In this document: positions 1-6,474 of the stretch, piece by piece | Layout of the letters: the number at the start of each line of letters is the position of its first letter | How positions within the stretch are numbered: position 1 is the stretch's first letter | Source: Serpens sp035497635 | GTDB taxonomy: Bacteria > Pseudomonadota > Gammaproteobacteria > Pseudomonadales > Pseudomonadaceae | NCBI GenBank assembly: GCA_035497635.1 | Contig: DATJDB010000091.1 | Span: forward strand, 1 to 20,427 | Reading direction: 5' to 3' | Length of the DNA: 20,427 bases | Position numbers and translations under genes: made by a program | The notes under the pieces: model-generated | Told to the model about the DNA's origin: nothing | The model's input: only the letters and a program-made list of their open reading frames with translations | Database searches by the model: none

Positions 1-1
1 C

Positions 2-217
2 GCCCTGGCCAAGCAGTTCGACGCCCTGGCCGAGGAGCTACGGACCTGCGATTGCCGCATCGTGCTGGAAACCCGCGGGACCTGGCAGTCCAACCGGGCC
101 CAGGAAATGCTGCTGGAGCGACTGGCCGTGGACGACAGCGCTCCGGAGGTGGAAGTCAGCCACATTGCCTCGCGCGTGCCGCGCCTGCTGCTGATCAGCC
201 CCAGCGCCGAGCAATAG
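2..217 (+). CDS. 3' end of an unidentified protein gene (5' end outside window)
   Basis: An open frame runs in from the left edge and ends at a TAG, giving the last 71 residues of a protein. The fragment has an amphipathic, charged start (ALAKQFDALAEELRT), a CDC pair, a stretch reading ETRGTWQSNRAQ, and ends PRLLLISPSAEQ. No transmembrane segment is visible. The 'RIVLETRG...SNRAQEMLLERL' part loosely recalls an OmpA-like C-terminal domain, but this is too weak to name. It is convergent with katE, with a REP doublet between the two. I do not recognise the family. The coding call rests on the uninterrupted frame and protein-like composition; the overlapping alternative frame (52-396) is rich in Arg, Gly and Ala and looks like a shadow. 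Confidence 0.6.
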   Translation, partial: ALAKQFDALAEELRTCDCRIVLETRGTWQSNRAQEMLLERLAVDDSAPEVEVSHIASRVPRLLLISPSAEQ

Positions 218-241
218 GGGCTCCAGACTGCGGTTGGCAGT

Positions 242-314
242 GTAGGGCCGGGTTTATCCCGGCCGACATTGTCACGACCCGACACGCTGCTGGCCGGCGT
301 AAAGCCGGCCCCAC
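242..314. repeat. REP doublet (REPIN-like), first family
   Basis: Two 23-base arms face each other. The left arm begins GTAGGGCCGGG and contains the small hairpin GGCCGGG-TTTAT-CCCGGCC. The right arm, read on the minus strand, begins GTGGGGCCGGC and contains GGCCGGC-TTTAC-GCCGGCC. About 27 bases separate them, so the unit could form a large cruciform or a long RNA hairpin. This is the layout of Pseudomonas REP doublets. It lies between two convergent genes, where such elements usually sit, and could also serve as a bidirectional transcription end. Confidence 0.8.
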
Positions 315-331
315 AAAAGCCCCCCGGCCGT

Positions 332-2467
332 CTACGCCGGCACACTCATGGCCTTGGCCATGCGCGTCCACACCCGGTGTCGCGCGATGGCATTGATGAA
401 CGGCGCCAGCACCGCCGCCAGATCAGCGCCCACCAGCAGCCCCTCATCCTCATCCAGACGCAGCTGCCCCGGCAGCGACTTGGCCTCGCCCAGCAGGGCG
501 ATGGCCTTGAGGTGTTTGTAGGCTTCCAGCAGGTAATGCAGCGCGGTGCCGTCCGCCGCCATGGCCTGTACCGCCGGCTCCCCGCCGGGCACCAGCACCG
601 CGTCGAACATGATCGACGGCAGCCCGGCCAGCGAGCCATCCGGCACCAGGCTGTTGCCATCGCTGCCTTTCACCGGCGCCAGGCTGGGCGCCACCAGCTT
701 GCACACCGCCCCCTCGGCTTTCAGTGCGGCCTGGGCGGCGCTGACCACGGCGGCATCCACGCCATCGGCGACAAGAATGGCGATCTTGCGCGAGCGGATA
801 GTGCCGGACAGCAGGTTCTCCTGGCTCAGGGACGGTGATCGCTTCTGGCGGACGCTGGGTAGCTCCACCGTTCCCGCCGTCGGCGCCGGCACGCCAATGT
901 TCGCCGCCACCCGGCGCGCCAGTTCCAGATCGATGTTGGCAAGGACTTGCGTAACCTCGCGCTCGCGAATGGCCATGCGCTCCACCTTGCCCAGCTCGAA
1001 GCTGTAGGCATCGACGATGTGCGCCTGCTCCACCTCGCTCATGCTTTTCCAGAACAGCCGCGCCTGAGAAAAGTGATCGCCGAACGATTCGCTGCGGTTG
1101 CGGATCTTGTGCCCCTCGATGCGCTCGGGATAACTCTCGAAGCCGCCGCCGGCCGGTCCTGCCGGGGTTTCCTTCGGCCAGCCGGAATCGATGGAGTTGG
1201 GCTCGTAGGAGGCGCGACCCTTATGCACCTGGTGCTGGTGGTAGGCGTCGCGCTGGTTGTTGTGGAACGGGCAGACCGGCCGGTTGATCGGAATCTGGTG
1301 GAAGTTCGGCCCGCCCAGGCGCAGCAGCTGGGTATCGGTGTAGGAAAACAGGCGCCCCTGCAGCAGCGGATCGTTGCTGAAGTCGATGCCCGGCACGATG
1401 TGCCCCGGATGGAAGGCCGCCTGTTCGGTCTCGGCGAAGAAGTTGTCCGGGTTGCGGTTGAGGGTCAGCTTGCCGATCGGCCGCACCGGCACCTGTTCCT
1501 CGGGAATGATCTTGGTCGGGTCCAGCAGGTCGAAGTCGAAGCTGTGCTCGTCGGCTTCCTCAACCACCTGCACGCCCAGTTCCCACTCCGGGTAGTCGCC
1601 ACTCTCGATGTCTTCCCAGAGTGTGCGGCGATGGAAATCGGCGTCCTTGCCGGCCAGCTTCTGCGCCTCGTCCCATAACAGCGAATACACACCGGACAGC
1701 GGTCGCCAGTGGAACTTCACGAAGCGGCTGGCGCCCTGGGCATCGATCATGCGGAAGGTATGGACGCCGAACCCCTGCATGGCCCGCAGGCTGGCGGGAA
1801 TGGCGCGGTCGGACATGGCCCACATGACCATATGCGCGCTTTCCGGCACCAGCGAGACGAAGTCCCAGAAGGTGTCGTGGGCCGAACCCCCGGTGGGGAT
1901 CTCGTTGTGCGGCTCGGGCTTCACCGCGTGCACGAAGTCGGGGAACTTGATGGCGTCCTGAATGAAGAACACCGGCATGTTGTTGCCCACCAGGTCGAAA
2001 TTGCCCTCCTCGGTGTAGAACTTCACCGCAAAGCCACGCACGTCGCGCACCGTGTCCGCCGAACCGCGCGGCCCCTGCACGGTGGAAAAGCGCACGAACA
2101 CCGGCGTGACCTTGGCCGGGTCCTGCAGGAAGCCCGCCTTGGTCAGCGCCGCCTGGGACTCATACACCTGGAAGACGCCGTGCGCCGCCGTACCGCGCGC
2201 ATGCACGATGCGTTCGGGAATGCGCTCGTGGTCGAAGTGCGTGATCTTCTCACGCATGATGAAGTCTTCGAGCAGAGACGGGCCGCGATCCCTGGCCTTC
2301 AGGGTGTTCTGGTTATCGGCGATCTTCACCCCCTGGTTGGTGGTCAGGGCCTGGCCGGTGGCGTCCGAGCGGTACGGCTCGAGGGCGTCCAGCTTGTCGC
2401 TGTGATTCTGCCGGTCGGTGGTATCGGTGCCGGCCAGTTCGCTGTGGCCGGGCGGTTGTTGGGCCAT
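332..2467 (-). CDS. katE: Catalase HPII, large-subunit monofunctional heme catalase
   Basis: This enzyme breaks down hydrogen peroxide to water and oxygen in the cytoplasm. The product is 711 aa, close to the usual size of Pseudomonas KatE. By homology to E. coli HPII the catalytic residues are His89 (in RIVHARGTAAHG), Asn162 (in VGNNMPVFFIQD) and the proximal heme ligand Tyr376 (in RLFSYTDTQ). His353 matches the HPII histidine that cross-links to that tyrosine. The core ends near residue 530 and is followed by the flavodoxin/DJ-1-like C-terminal domain of large catalases (from about KIAILVADGVDAAVV to the end). The frame extends 18 codons upstream to 2521, but the ATG at 2467 is chosen because AGGAGGGA lies just before it and the protein then begins MAQQPPGHSE. 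It is divergent from metN. RpoS control is common for katE, but no clear promoter was found here. Confidence 0.97.
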   Translation of the reverse strand: MAQQPPGHSELAGTDTTDRQNHSDKLDALEPYRSDATGQALTTNQGVKIADNQNTLKARDRGPSLLEDFIMREKITHFDHERIPERIVHARGTAAHGVFQVYESQAALTKAGFLQDPAKVTPVFVRFSTVQGPRGSADTVRDVRGFAVKFYTEEGNFDLVGNNMPVFFIQDAIKFPDFVHAVKPEPHNEIPTGGSAHDTFWDFVSLVPESAHMVMWAMSDRAIPASLRAMQGFGVHTFRMIDAQGASRFVKFHWRPLSGVYSLLWDEAQKLAGKDADFHRRTLWEDIESGDYPEWELGVQVVEEADEHSFDFDLLDPTKIIPEEQVPVRPIGKLTLNRNPDNFFAETEQAAFHPGHIVPGIDFSNDPLLQGRLFSYTDTQLLRLGGPNFHQIPINRPVCPFHNNQRDAYHQHQVHKGRASYEPNSIDSGWPKETPAGPAGGGFESYPERIEGHKIRNRSESFGDHFSQARLFWKSMSEVEQAHIVDAYSFELGKVERMAIREREVTQVLANIDLELARRVAANIGVPAPTAGTVELPSVRQKRSPSLSQENLLSGTIRSRKIAILVADGVDAAVVSAAQAALKAEGAVCKLVAPSLAPVKGSDGNSLVPDGSLAGLPSIMFDAVLVPGGEPAVQAMAADGTALHYLLEAYKHLKAIALLGEAKSLPGQLRLDEDEGLLVGADLAAVLAPFINAIARHRVWTRMAKAMSVPA

Positions 2468-2577
2468 GGCTGGTCCCTCCTGGTGGGCGCACGATCGGTT
2501 CTGAAAGGACCGGCACCGCAATCGGATGTTCCTCGCCGCTTACCAACCGCCTTCGTGGCCGGGACGCCACAATCGGC

Positions 2578-2583
2578 TAAAAT
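2578..2583 (+). promoter_or_regulatory. Candidate -10 box for metNIQ
   Basis: The 171-base gap between the divergent katE and metN starts holds a TAAAAT hexamer about 55 bases before the metN GTG, in a local AT-rich patch (GGCTAAAATG). No good -35 hexamer is seen at the expected 16-18 base spacing, so this is only a candidate. No SAM riboswitch-like fold was recognised in the short leader. Confidence 0.35.
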
Positions 2584-2638
2584 GCGCCACTTTTGCCTGG
2601 TGCTATGGCACCGTCACGCACCCACAAGGTCCGCTTAC

Positions 2639-3646
2639 GTGATCGAGTTCCAGCAAGTCCACAAGACCTACCGTGTCGCCGGTCGCGATGTACCGGCCTT
2701 GCAGCCCACCGACCTCGTGGTCGAAACGGGCGAAGTGTTCGGCCTGATCGGCCACTCCGGCGCCGGCAAGAGCACCCTGCTGCGCCTGATCAACCGCCTG
2801 GAGAATCCCCGCGGCGGACGCATCGTCGTCGACGGTGAAGACGTCACCGCCCTGGATGCCGACGGCTTGCGCGCGTTTCGTCGCCAGGTCGGCATGATCT
2901 TCCAGCACTTCAACCTGCTCAGCTCCAAGACCGTGGCCGACAACGTGGCCCTGCCGCTGCGCCTGAGCGGCGCGCTGTCGGCCGCCGATATCGACCGCCG
3001 GGTGAACGAACTGCTCGGCCGCGTCGGTCTGCAGGATCATGCACGCAAGTATCCGGCGCAGCTGTCCGGCGGCCAGAAGCAGCGCGTCGGTATCGCCCGC
3101 GCGCTGGCCACCGACCCGAAGATCCTGCTGTGCGACGAGGCGACCAGCGCCCTTGACCCGCAGACCACCGCCCAGGTGTTGCAGTTGCTGGCCGAGATCA
3201 ACCGCGAGCTGGGCCTGACCATCGTACTGATCACCCATGAGATGGATGTGATCCGCCGGGTCTGTGACCGCGTGGCGGTGATGGATGCCGGGCAGATTGT
3301 CGAACAGGGCACGGTGGCGGAAGTCTTCCTGCACCCGCAACACCCGACCACGCGCCGTTTCGTGCTGGAAGACGAGGCGGTTGACGAGGGCGAGCAGCAC
3401 GAGGACTTCGCCCATGTGCCGGGCCGTATCCTGCGCCTGACCTTCCAGGGCGAGGCCACCTACAAGCCGCTGCTGGGCGCCGTGGCCCGCGAGACTGGGG
3501 TGGACTACAGCATCCTGGCCGGGCGTATCGACCGCATCAAGGACACCCCTTACGGCCAGCTGACCCTGGCCCTGACTGGCGGCGATCTGGATGCTGCCCT
3601 GAGCCGCCTGCAGGCCGCTGACGTTCACGTAGAGGTGGTGCGCTGA
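2639..3646 (+). CDS. metN: Methionine ABC importer, ATP-binding protein MetN
   Basis: MetN is the cytoplasmic ATPase that powers methionine uptake with MetI and MetQ. The 335-aa product shows Walker A GHSGAGKST (38-46), the Q-loop Gln89, the signature LSGGQ (142-146), Walker B ILLCDE (162-167) and the switch His200. The last 75 or so residues (from about DFAHVPGRIL) form the NIL/ACT-like domain that senses methionine and inhibits transport in this family. The open frame continues far upstream (to 1709) antisense to katE. The GTG at 2639 is chosen because the protein then starts MIEFQQVHKTYRV, as in other Pseudomonas MetN proteins, with AAGG a short distance upstream. Its stop overlaps the metI start by one base (TGATG), so the two are probably translationally coupled. 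Confidence 0.96.
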   Translation: MIEFQQVHKTYRVAGRDVPALQPTDLVVETGEVFGLIGHSGAGKSTLLRLINRLENPRGGRIVVDGEDVTALDADGLRAFRRQVGMIFQHFNLLSSKTVADNVALPLRLSGALSAADIDRRVNELLGRVGLQDHARKYPAQLSGGQKQRVGIARALATDPKILLCDEATSALDPQTTAQVLQLLAEINRELGLTIVLITHEMDVIRRVCDRVAVMDAGQIVEQGTVAEVFLHPQHPTTRRFVLEDEAVDEGEQHEDFAHVPGRILRLTFQGEATYKPLLGAVARETGVDYSILAGRIDRIKDTPYGQLTLALTGGDLDAALSRLQAADVHVEVVR

Positions 3647-4311
3647 TGGATGCTTTCTTCGTCAATATCGACTGGTACGAAATCTGGCTGGCGACGCTGG
3701 ACACGCTGCTGATGCTCGGCGGCTCGCTGCTGTTCACCGTGGTGTTCGGCCTGCCGCTGGGCGTACTGCTGTTCCTCACCGGCCCCCGCCAGCTGTTCGC
3801 CAACGGGCCGCTGTATGCGCTGCTGTCGTTTGTGGTCAACGTGCTGCGCTCGCTGCCGTTCATCATTCTGCTGATCGTGATGATTCCGATCACCGTGGTG
3901 CTCACCGGCACCTCGCTGGGCGTGGCCGGGGCCATTCCGCCGCTGGTGGTCGGCACCACGCCGTTCTTCGCTCGCTTGGTGGAAACCGCGCTGCGCGAGG
4001 TGGATCGCGGCATCATCGAGGCCACCCAGGCCATGGGCGCCACCACCCGGCAGATCATCCTCAACGCGCTGCTGCCCGAAGCACGGCCGGGCATCATCGC
4101 CGCCACCACCGTCACCGCCATCACCCTGGTGTCCTATACGGCGATGGCCGGCGTGGTGGGCGCCGGCGGTCTGGGCGACCTGGCCATCCGCTTCGGCTAC
4201 CAGCGTTTTCAGACGGATGTCATGGTGGTAACCGTCGTCCTGCTGCTGGTTCTGGTACAAATTCTGCAATCCGTCGGCGACCGGCTGGTGGTGCATTTTT
4301 CCCGCAAGTGA
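3646..4311 (+). CDS. metI: Methionine ABC importer, permease MetI
   Basis: MetI is the inner-membrane channel subunit of the methionine importer; two copies pair with two MetN. The 221-aa product has about five hydrophobic segments and the cytoplasmic EAA coupling loop at about 125-149 (EATQAMGATTRQ followed by LLPEARPG), which docks onto the Q-loop region of MetN. Length and composition match the family. It starts on the last base of metN and is followed after 58 bases by metQ, giving the usual metN-metI-metQ order. Confidence 0.96.
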   Translation: MDAFFVNIDWYEIWLATLDTLLMLGGSLLFTVVFGLPLGVLLFLTGPRQLFANGPLYALLSFVVNVLRSLPFIILLIVMIPITVVLTGTSLGVAGAIPPLVVGTTPFFARLVETALREVDRGIIEATQAMGATTRQIILNALLPEARPGIIAATTVTAITLVSYTAMAGVVGAGGLGDLAIRFGYQRFQTDVMVVTVVLLLVLVQILQSVGDRLVVHFSRK

Positions 4312-4369
4312 ACCCTTGCGGCGACCGTGTCGTCGGAGCCGCGTCCGCTATCCGTAAAGGAGCTACACC

Positions 4370-5143
4370 ATGAAGAAACTGCTTGCTGCCTTTGCCGCCT
4401 TCGCGGTCTTTTCCGCCCAGGCGGCGGAAACCCTCAGCGTGGCGGCCACCGCCGTGCCGCACGCCGAGCTGCTGGAATTCGTGAAGCCGCAGCTGGCCAA
4501 GGACGGCGTGAACCTCGATATCAAGGTATTCACCGACTACGTGCAGCCCAACGTGCAGGTCGCCGAGAAGCGCCTGGACGCCAACTTCTTCCAGCACCAG
4601 CCGTACCTGGATGAATTCAACAAGAGCCGCGGCACCACGCTGGTCAGCGTCGCCGGTATCCACGTCGAGCCGTTTGGCGCCTACTCGCACAAGATTGCGG
4701 ACCTCGAAGACCTGCCCAGCGGCGCCAACGTGGTGATCCCCAACGACGCCACCAACGGCGGCCGCGCCCTGCTGCTGCTGGCCAGCGCCGGGGTGATCAC
4801 CCTCAAGCCCGAGGCCGGCATCACCGCCACCCCGCGCGACATCGCCGAGAATCCCAAGCGCATCCGCATTCGCGAGCTGGAAGCCGCGACCCTGCCGCGT
4901 GTGCTGGACCAGGTCGACCTGGCGCTGATCAACACCAACTACGCCCTGGAAGCCGGCCTCAACCCGGCCGAGGATGCCCTGATCATCGAAGGCGGCGAAT
5001 CGCCCTACGTGAACATTCTGGTCAGCCGCCAGGACAACAAGGACAGCCCGGCCATGCAGAAACTGGCCAAGGCCCTGCAAAGCGACGCGGTGAAGACGTT
5101 TATCGAAGAGAAGTACCAGGGCGCCGTGGTGCCGGCGTTCTAA
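4370..5143 (+). CDS. metQ: Methionine-binding periplasmic protein MetQ (NlpA family)
   Basis: MetQ captures methionine in the periplasm and delivers it to MetI. The product is 257 aa. Residues 1-18 form a signal peptide with the end SAQA and probable cleavage before AETLSVAA. There is no lipobox cysteine, so this version should be a soluble periplasmic protein or stay anchored by its leader, unlike the E. coli lipoprotein. Family hallmarks include ATAVPHAELLEF near the mature start, FFQHQPYLDEFN, and the ligand-site region IPNDATNGGRAL. AAGGAG lies seven bases before the ATG. A strong hairpin follows 16 bases after the stop, so the operon probably ends here. Confidence 0.95.
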   Translation: MKKLLAAFAAFAVFSAQAAETLSVAATAVPHAELLEFVKPQLAKDGVNLDIKVFTDYVQPNVQVAEKRLDANFFQHQPYLDEFNKSRGTTLVSVAGIHVEPFGAYSHKIADLEDLPSGANVVIPNDATNGGRALLLLASAGVITLKPEAGITATPRDIAENPKRIRIRELEAATLPRVLDQVDLALINTNYALEAGLNPAEDALIIEGGESPYVNILVSRQDNKDSPAMQKLAKALQSDAVKTFIEEKYQGAVVPAF

Positions 5144-5159
5144 GCCCAGCCACACGCTC

Positions 5160-5190
5160 CCACGAAGCCCGCCCTGTGCGGGCTTCGTGG
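5160..5190. terminator. Probable bidirectional terminator between metQ and the second oxidase cluster
   Basis: A perfect 13-bp stem (CCACGAAGCCCGC / GCGGGCTTCGTGG) with the loop CCTGT starts 16 bases after the metQ stop. On the plus strand it is followed by TGTTTGGG, a short and imperfect T-run. Since the next genes converge from the right, it could end transcription from both sides. Confidence 0.8.
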
Positions 5191-5218
5191 TGTTTGGGAA
5201 GCGCACAATCCCTGTTCT

Positions 5219-5288
5219 GTGGGAACGGACTTGTCCGCGAGCTTCTACTTGGCCGGCTCGAAAAGCTCGCGGACAGGTCCGCTCCCAC
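5219..5288. repeat. REP doublet (REPIN-like), second family
   Basis: Two 23-base arms in inverted orientation are separated by 24 bases. The left arm begins GTGGGAACGGACTTGTCCGC; the right arm, read on the minus strand, begins GTGGGAGCGGACCTGTCCGC. Each holds its own small hairpin (GCGGAC...GTCCGC in the right arm). The arms differ from each other at two positions. The core differs from the doublet near the left end of the window, so two REP families are present. Confidence 0.85.
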
Positions 5289-5314
5289 GGCTCGTGACCC
5301 GCCAGCCCCCGTGC

Positions 5315-6145
5315 TCATGCCGCCGACCGTGTAGGTCGAACAACCTCTTCCTCGTCCCGCGTCCCCAACGTCCGCCGCCCCAACCAACGCCAGGCCACCC
5401 ACCCGGCGCCGATCAGGTAGAGCGCCCCGCCCGGCACCCACATCAGCAGCCCGGCCAGTTGCTGGTCCGCCACGCTGCGCGCATCGCCGTAGAAGGACAC
5501 CGGCGCGAAGGTCAGCAGCGCGCCGAGCAGGCCGGTGTGCATCAGAGTCAGCAAAATGGCCAGCAGCGCCTGCGGCGCCTGACGGGGCGGCGCTCGCAGC
5601 ACCGCCCACCAGAACAACCAGGCGCTGAGCAGGAAGCAGGCATGCTCGATGGCGTGCCACCAGAGGTTGTCCAACGCCAGTTGGTAGAGGCGCGGCACAT
5701 GCCAGATCCAGATCACCGCACCGTGTAGCAGCGCCAGCACGCCGGGATGCCGGGCACTGCGCAACAGGGGATTCCACAACGGCTGCAACGTACGGCCCAG
5801 TACGCTGCGCCATTGCGGCAACGGCCGCGCCAGCGCAGCCAGCGGAGCGATCACCAGCATGAACAGCATGTGCTGACTCATGTGCCAGCTGGCGCTGGTT
5901 TCCGCCCAGTCGTCCAGCGGCCCGAAAATGGCCAGCACGGCGAGCAGCAGGGCCAGGTGAAAACAGGCTATCTCCGGTTTGCGTGGCGGCACTCGCCGGC
6001 TGCCGAGCAGATACAGCGCCCAGGCCGTGAGCATCAGCGCCCCGGTCAGCCACAGGGGCAGGCGTTCGCTGAAGGCCTGCTCGAACAACCCGTGGGCCAG
6101 TGCCGGCAGCGGCAGGCACACCATCAACCCGAGGATCAGGCGCAC
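5315..6145 (-). CDS. Cytochrome c oxidase assembly factor, caa3_CtaG family
   Basis: Members of this family (Pfam caa3_CtaG, known from Bacillus CtaG) help form the CuB centre of caa3-type oxidases. They are unrelated to Cox11, which is also called CtaG in proteobacteria. The 276-aa product has a leader-like start (LILGLMVCLPLPALAHG) and about seven membrane segments. Family motifs are WHMSQHM (87-93), WIWHVP (146-151), HAIEHACF (164-171), LMHTGLLGALL (201-211) and DQQLAGLLMWVPGG (227-240). The GTG at 6145 is chosen because it gives the full leader and overlaps the upstream stop by 10 bases; the ATG at 6124 is an alternative without overlap. It is the last gene of the second oxidase cluster. 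The histidines and methionines in the motifs are candidate copper ligands (inference). Confidence 0.85.
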   Translation of the reverse strand: MRLILGLMVCLPLPALAHGLFEQAFSERLPLWLTGALMLTAWALYLLGSRRVPPRKPEIACFHLALLLAVLAIFGPLDDWAETSASWHMSQHMLFMLVIAPLAALARPLPQWRSVLGRTLQPLWNPLLRSARHPGVLALLHGAVIWIWHVPRLYQLALDNLWWHAIEHACFLLSAWLFWWAVLRAPPRQAPQALLAILLTLMHTGLLGALLTFAPVSFYGDARSVADQQLAGLLMWVPGGALYLIGAGWVAWRWLGRRTLGTRDEEEVVRPTRSAA

Positions 6146-6474
6146 GGCGGCAAGCCCAGCAGGGTCAGGCCGATAAAGGCCGTGGCGGCGGCACCGACCA
6201 GATGCACGCCGGCCGCCAGACGCAACAGAAAGCGCTGCGACGAATTGGTCGCGGCGGAGCGCCAGCTGAACAGCGCCAGCCCGAGCAGCAGCAACAGGGT
6301 CAGCCCGGTGAAGCCGCCGAGCAGCGCATTCAGCCAGGTGGCGGCCCCGTCTTCCGGCGCTGGTGGCGCCAAGGCGCAGCCCAGCCCCTGGGCGCCATAC
6401 AGCGCCACGAACCACAGGCTCCAGATCACCAGGCCGAGAATGCTGTGCAGCGGATGGACGCGCAGGCGACTCAT
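6136..6474 (-). CDS. Small three-helix membrane protein of the second oxidase cluster
   Basis: I do not recognise a named family. The 112-aa product has three hydrophobic segments at about 11-33, 48-70 and 84-108. Cysteines sit at the ends of the first and third helices (Cys33 in LGCAL, Cys111 in LPPCA). If the N-terminus is cytoplasmic, as the basic MSRLRVH start suggests, both would lie on the periplasmic side. The ATG overlaps the stop of the fused subunit I+III gene by four bases (ATGA), and the stop overlaps the next gene, so it is part of the same transcript. Its place between the catalytic subunit and CtaG suggests a small structural (subunit IV-like) or assembly role; this is inference. 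Confidence 0.8.
   Translation of the reverse strand: MSRLRVHPLHSILGLVIWSLWFVALYGAQGLGCALAPPAPEDGAATWLNALLGGFTGLTLLLLLGLALFSWRSAATNSSQRFLLRLAAGVHLVGAAATAFIGLTLLGLPPCA

Noticed and set aside
1709..2638. Long upstream extension of the metN frame antisense to katE
   Set aside because: The residues before the GTG at 2639 are Arg/Gly/His-rich and mirror katE codons; the family start and ribosome site lie at 2639.
2468..2638. Possible SAM riboswitch or Met operator ahead of metN
   Set aside because: The leader is short, with no multi-stem fold or tandem MetJ-type boxes visible; Pseudomonas met genes generally lack both.
4370..4430. MetQ as a lipoprotein, as in E. coli
   Set aside because: No cysteine occurs near the end of the signal peptide; the sequence reads SAQA followed by AETLSVAA.
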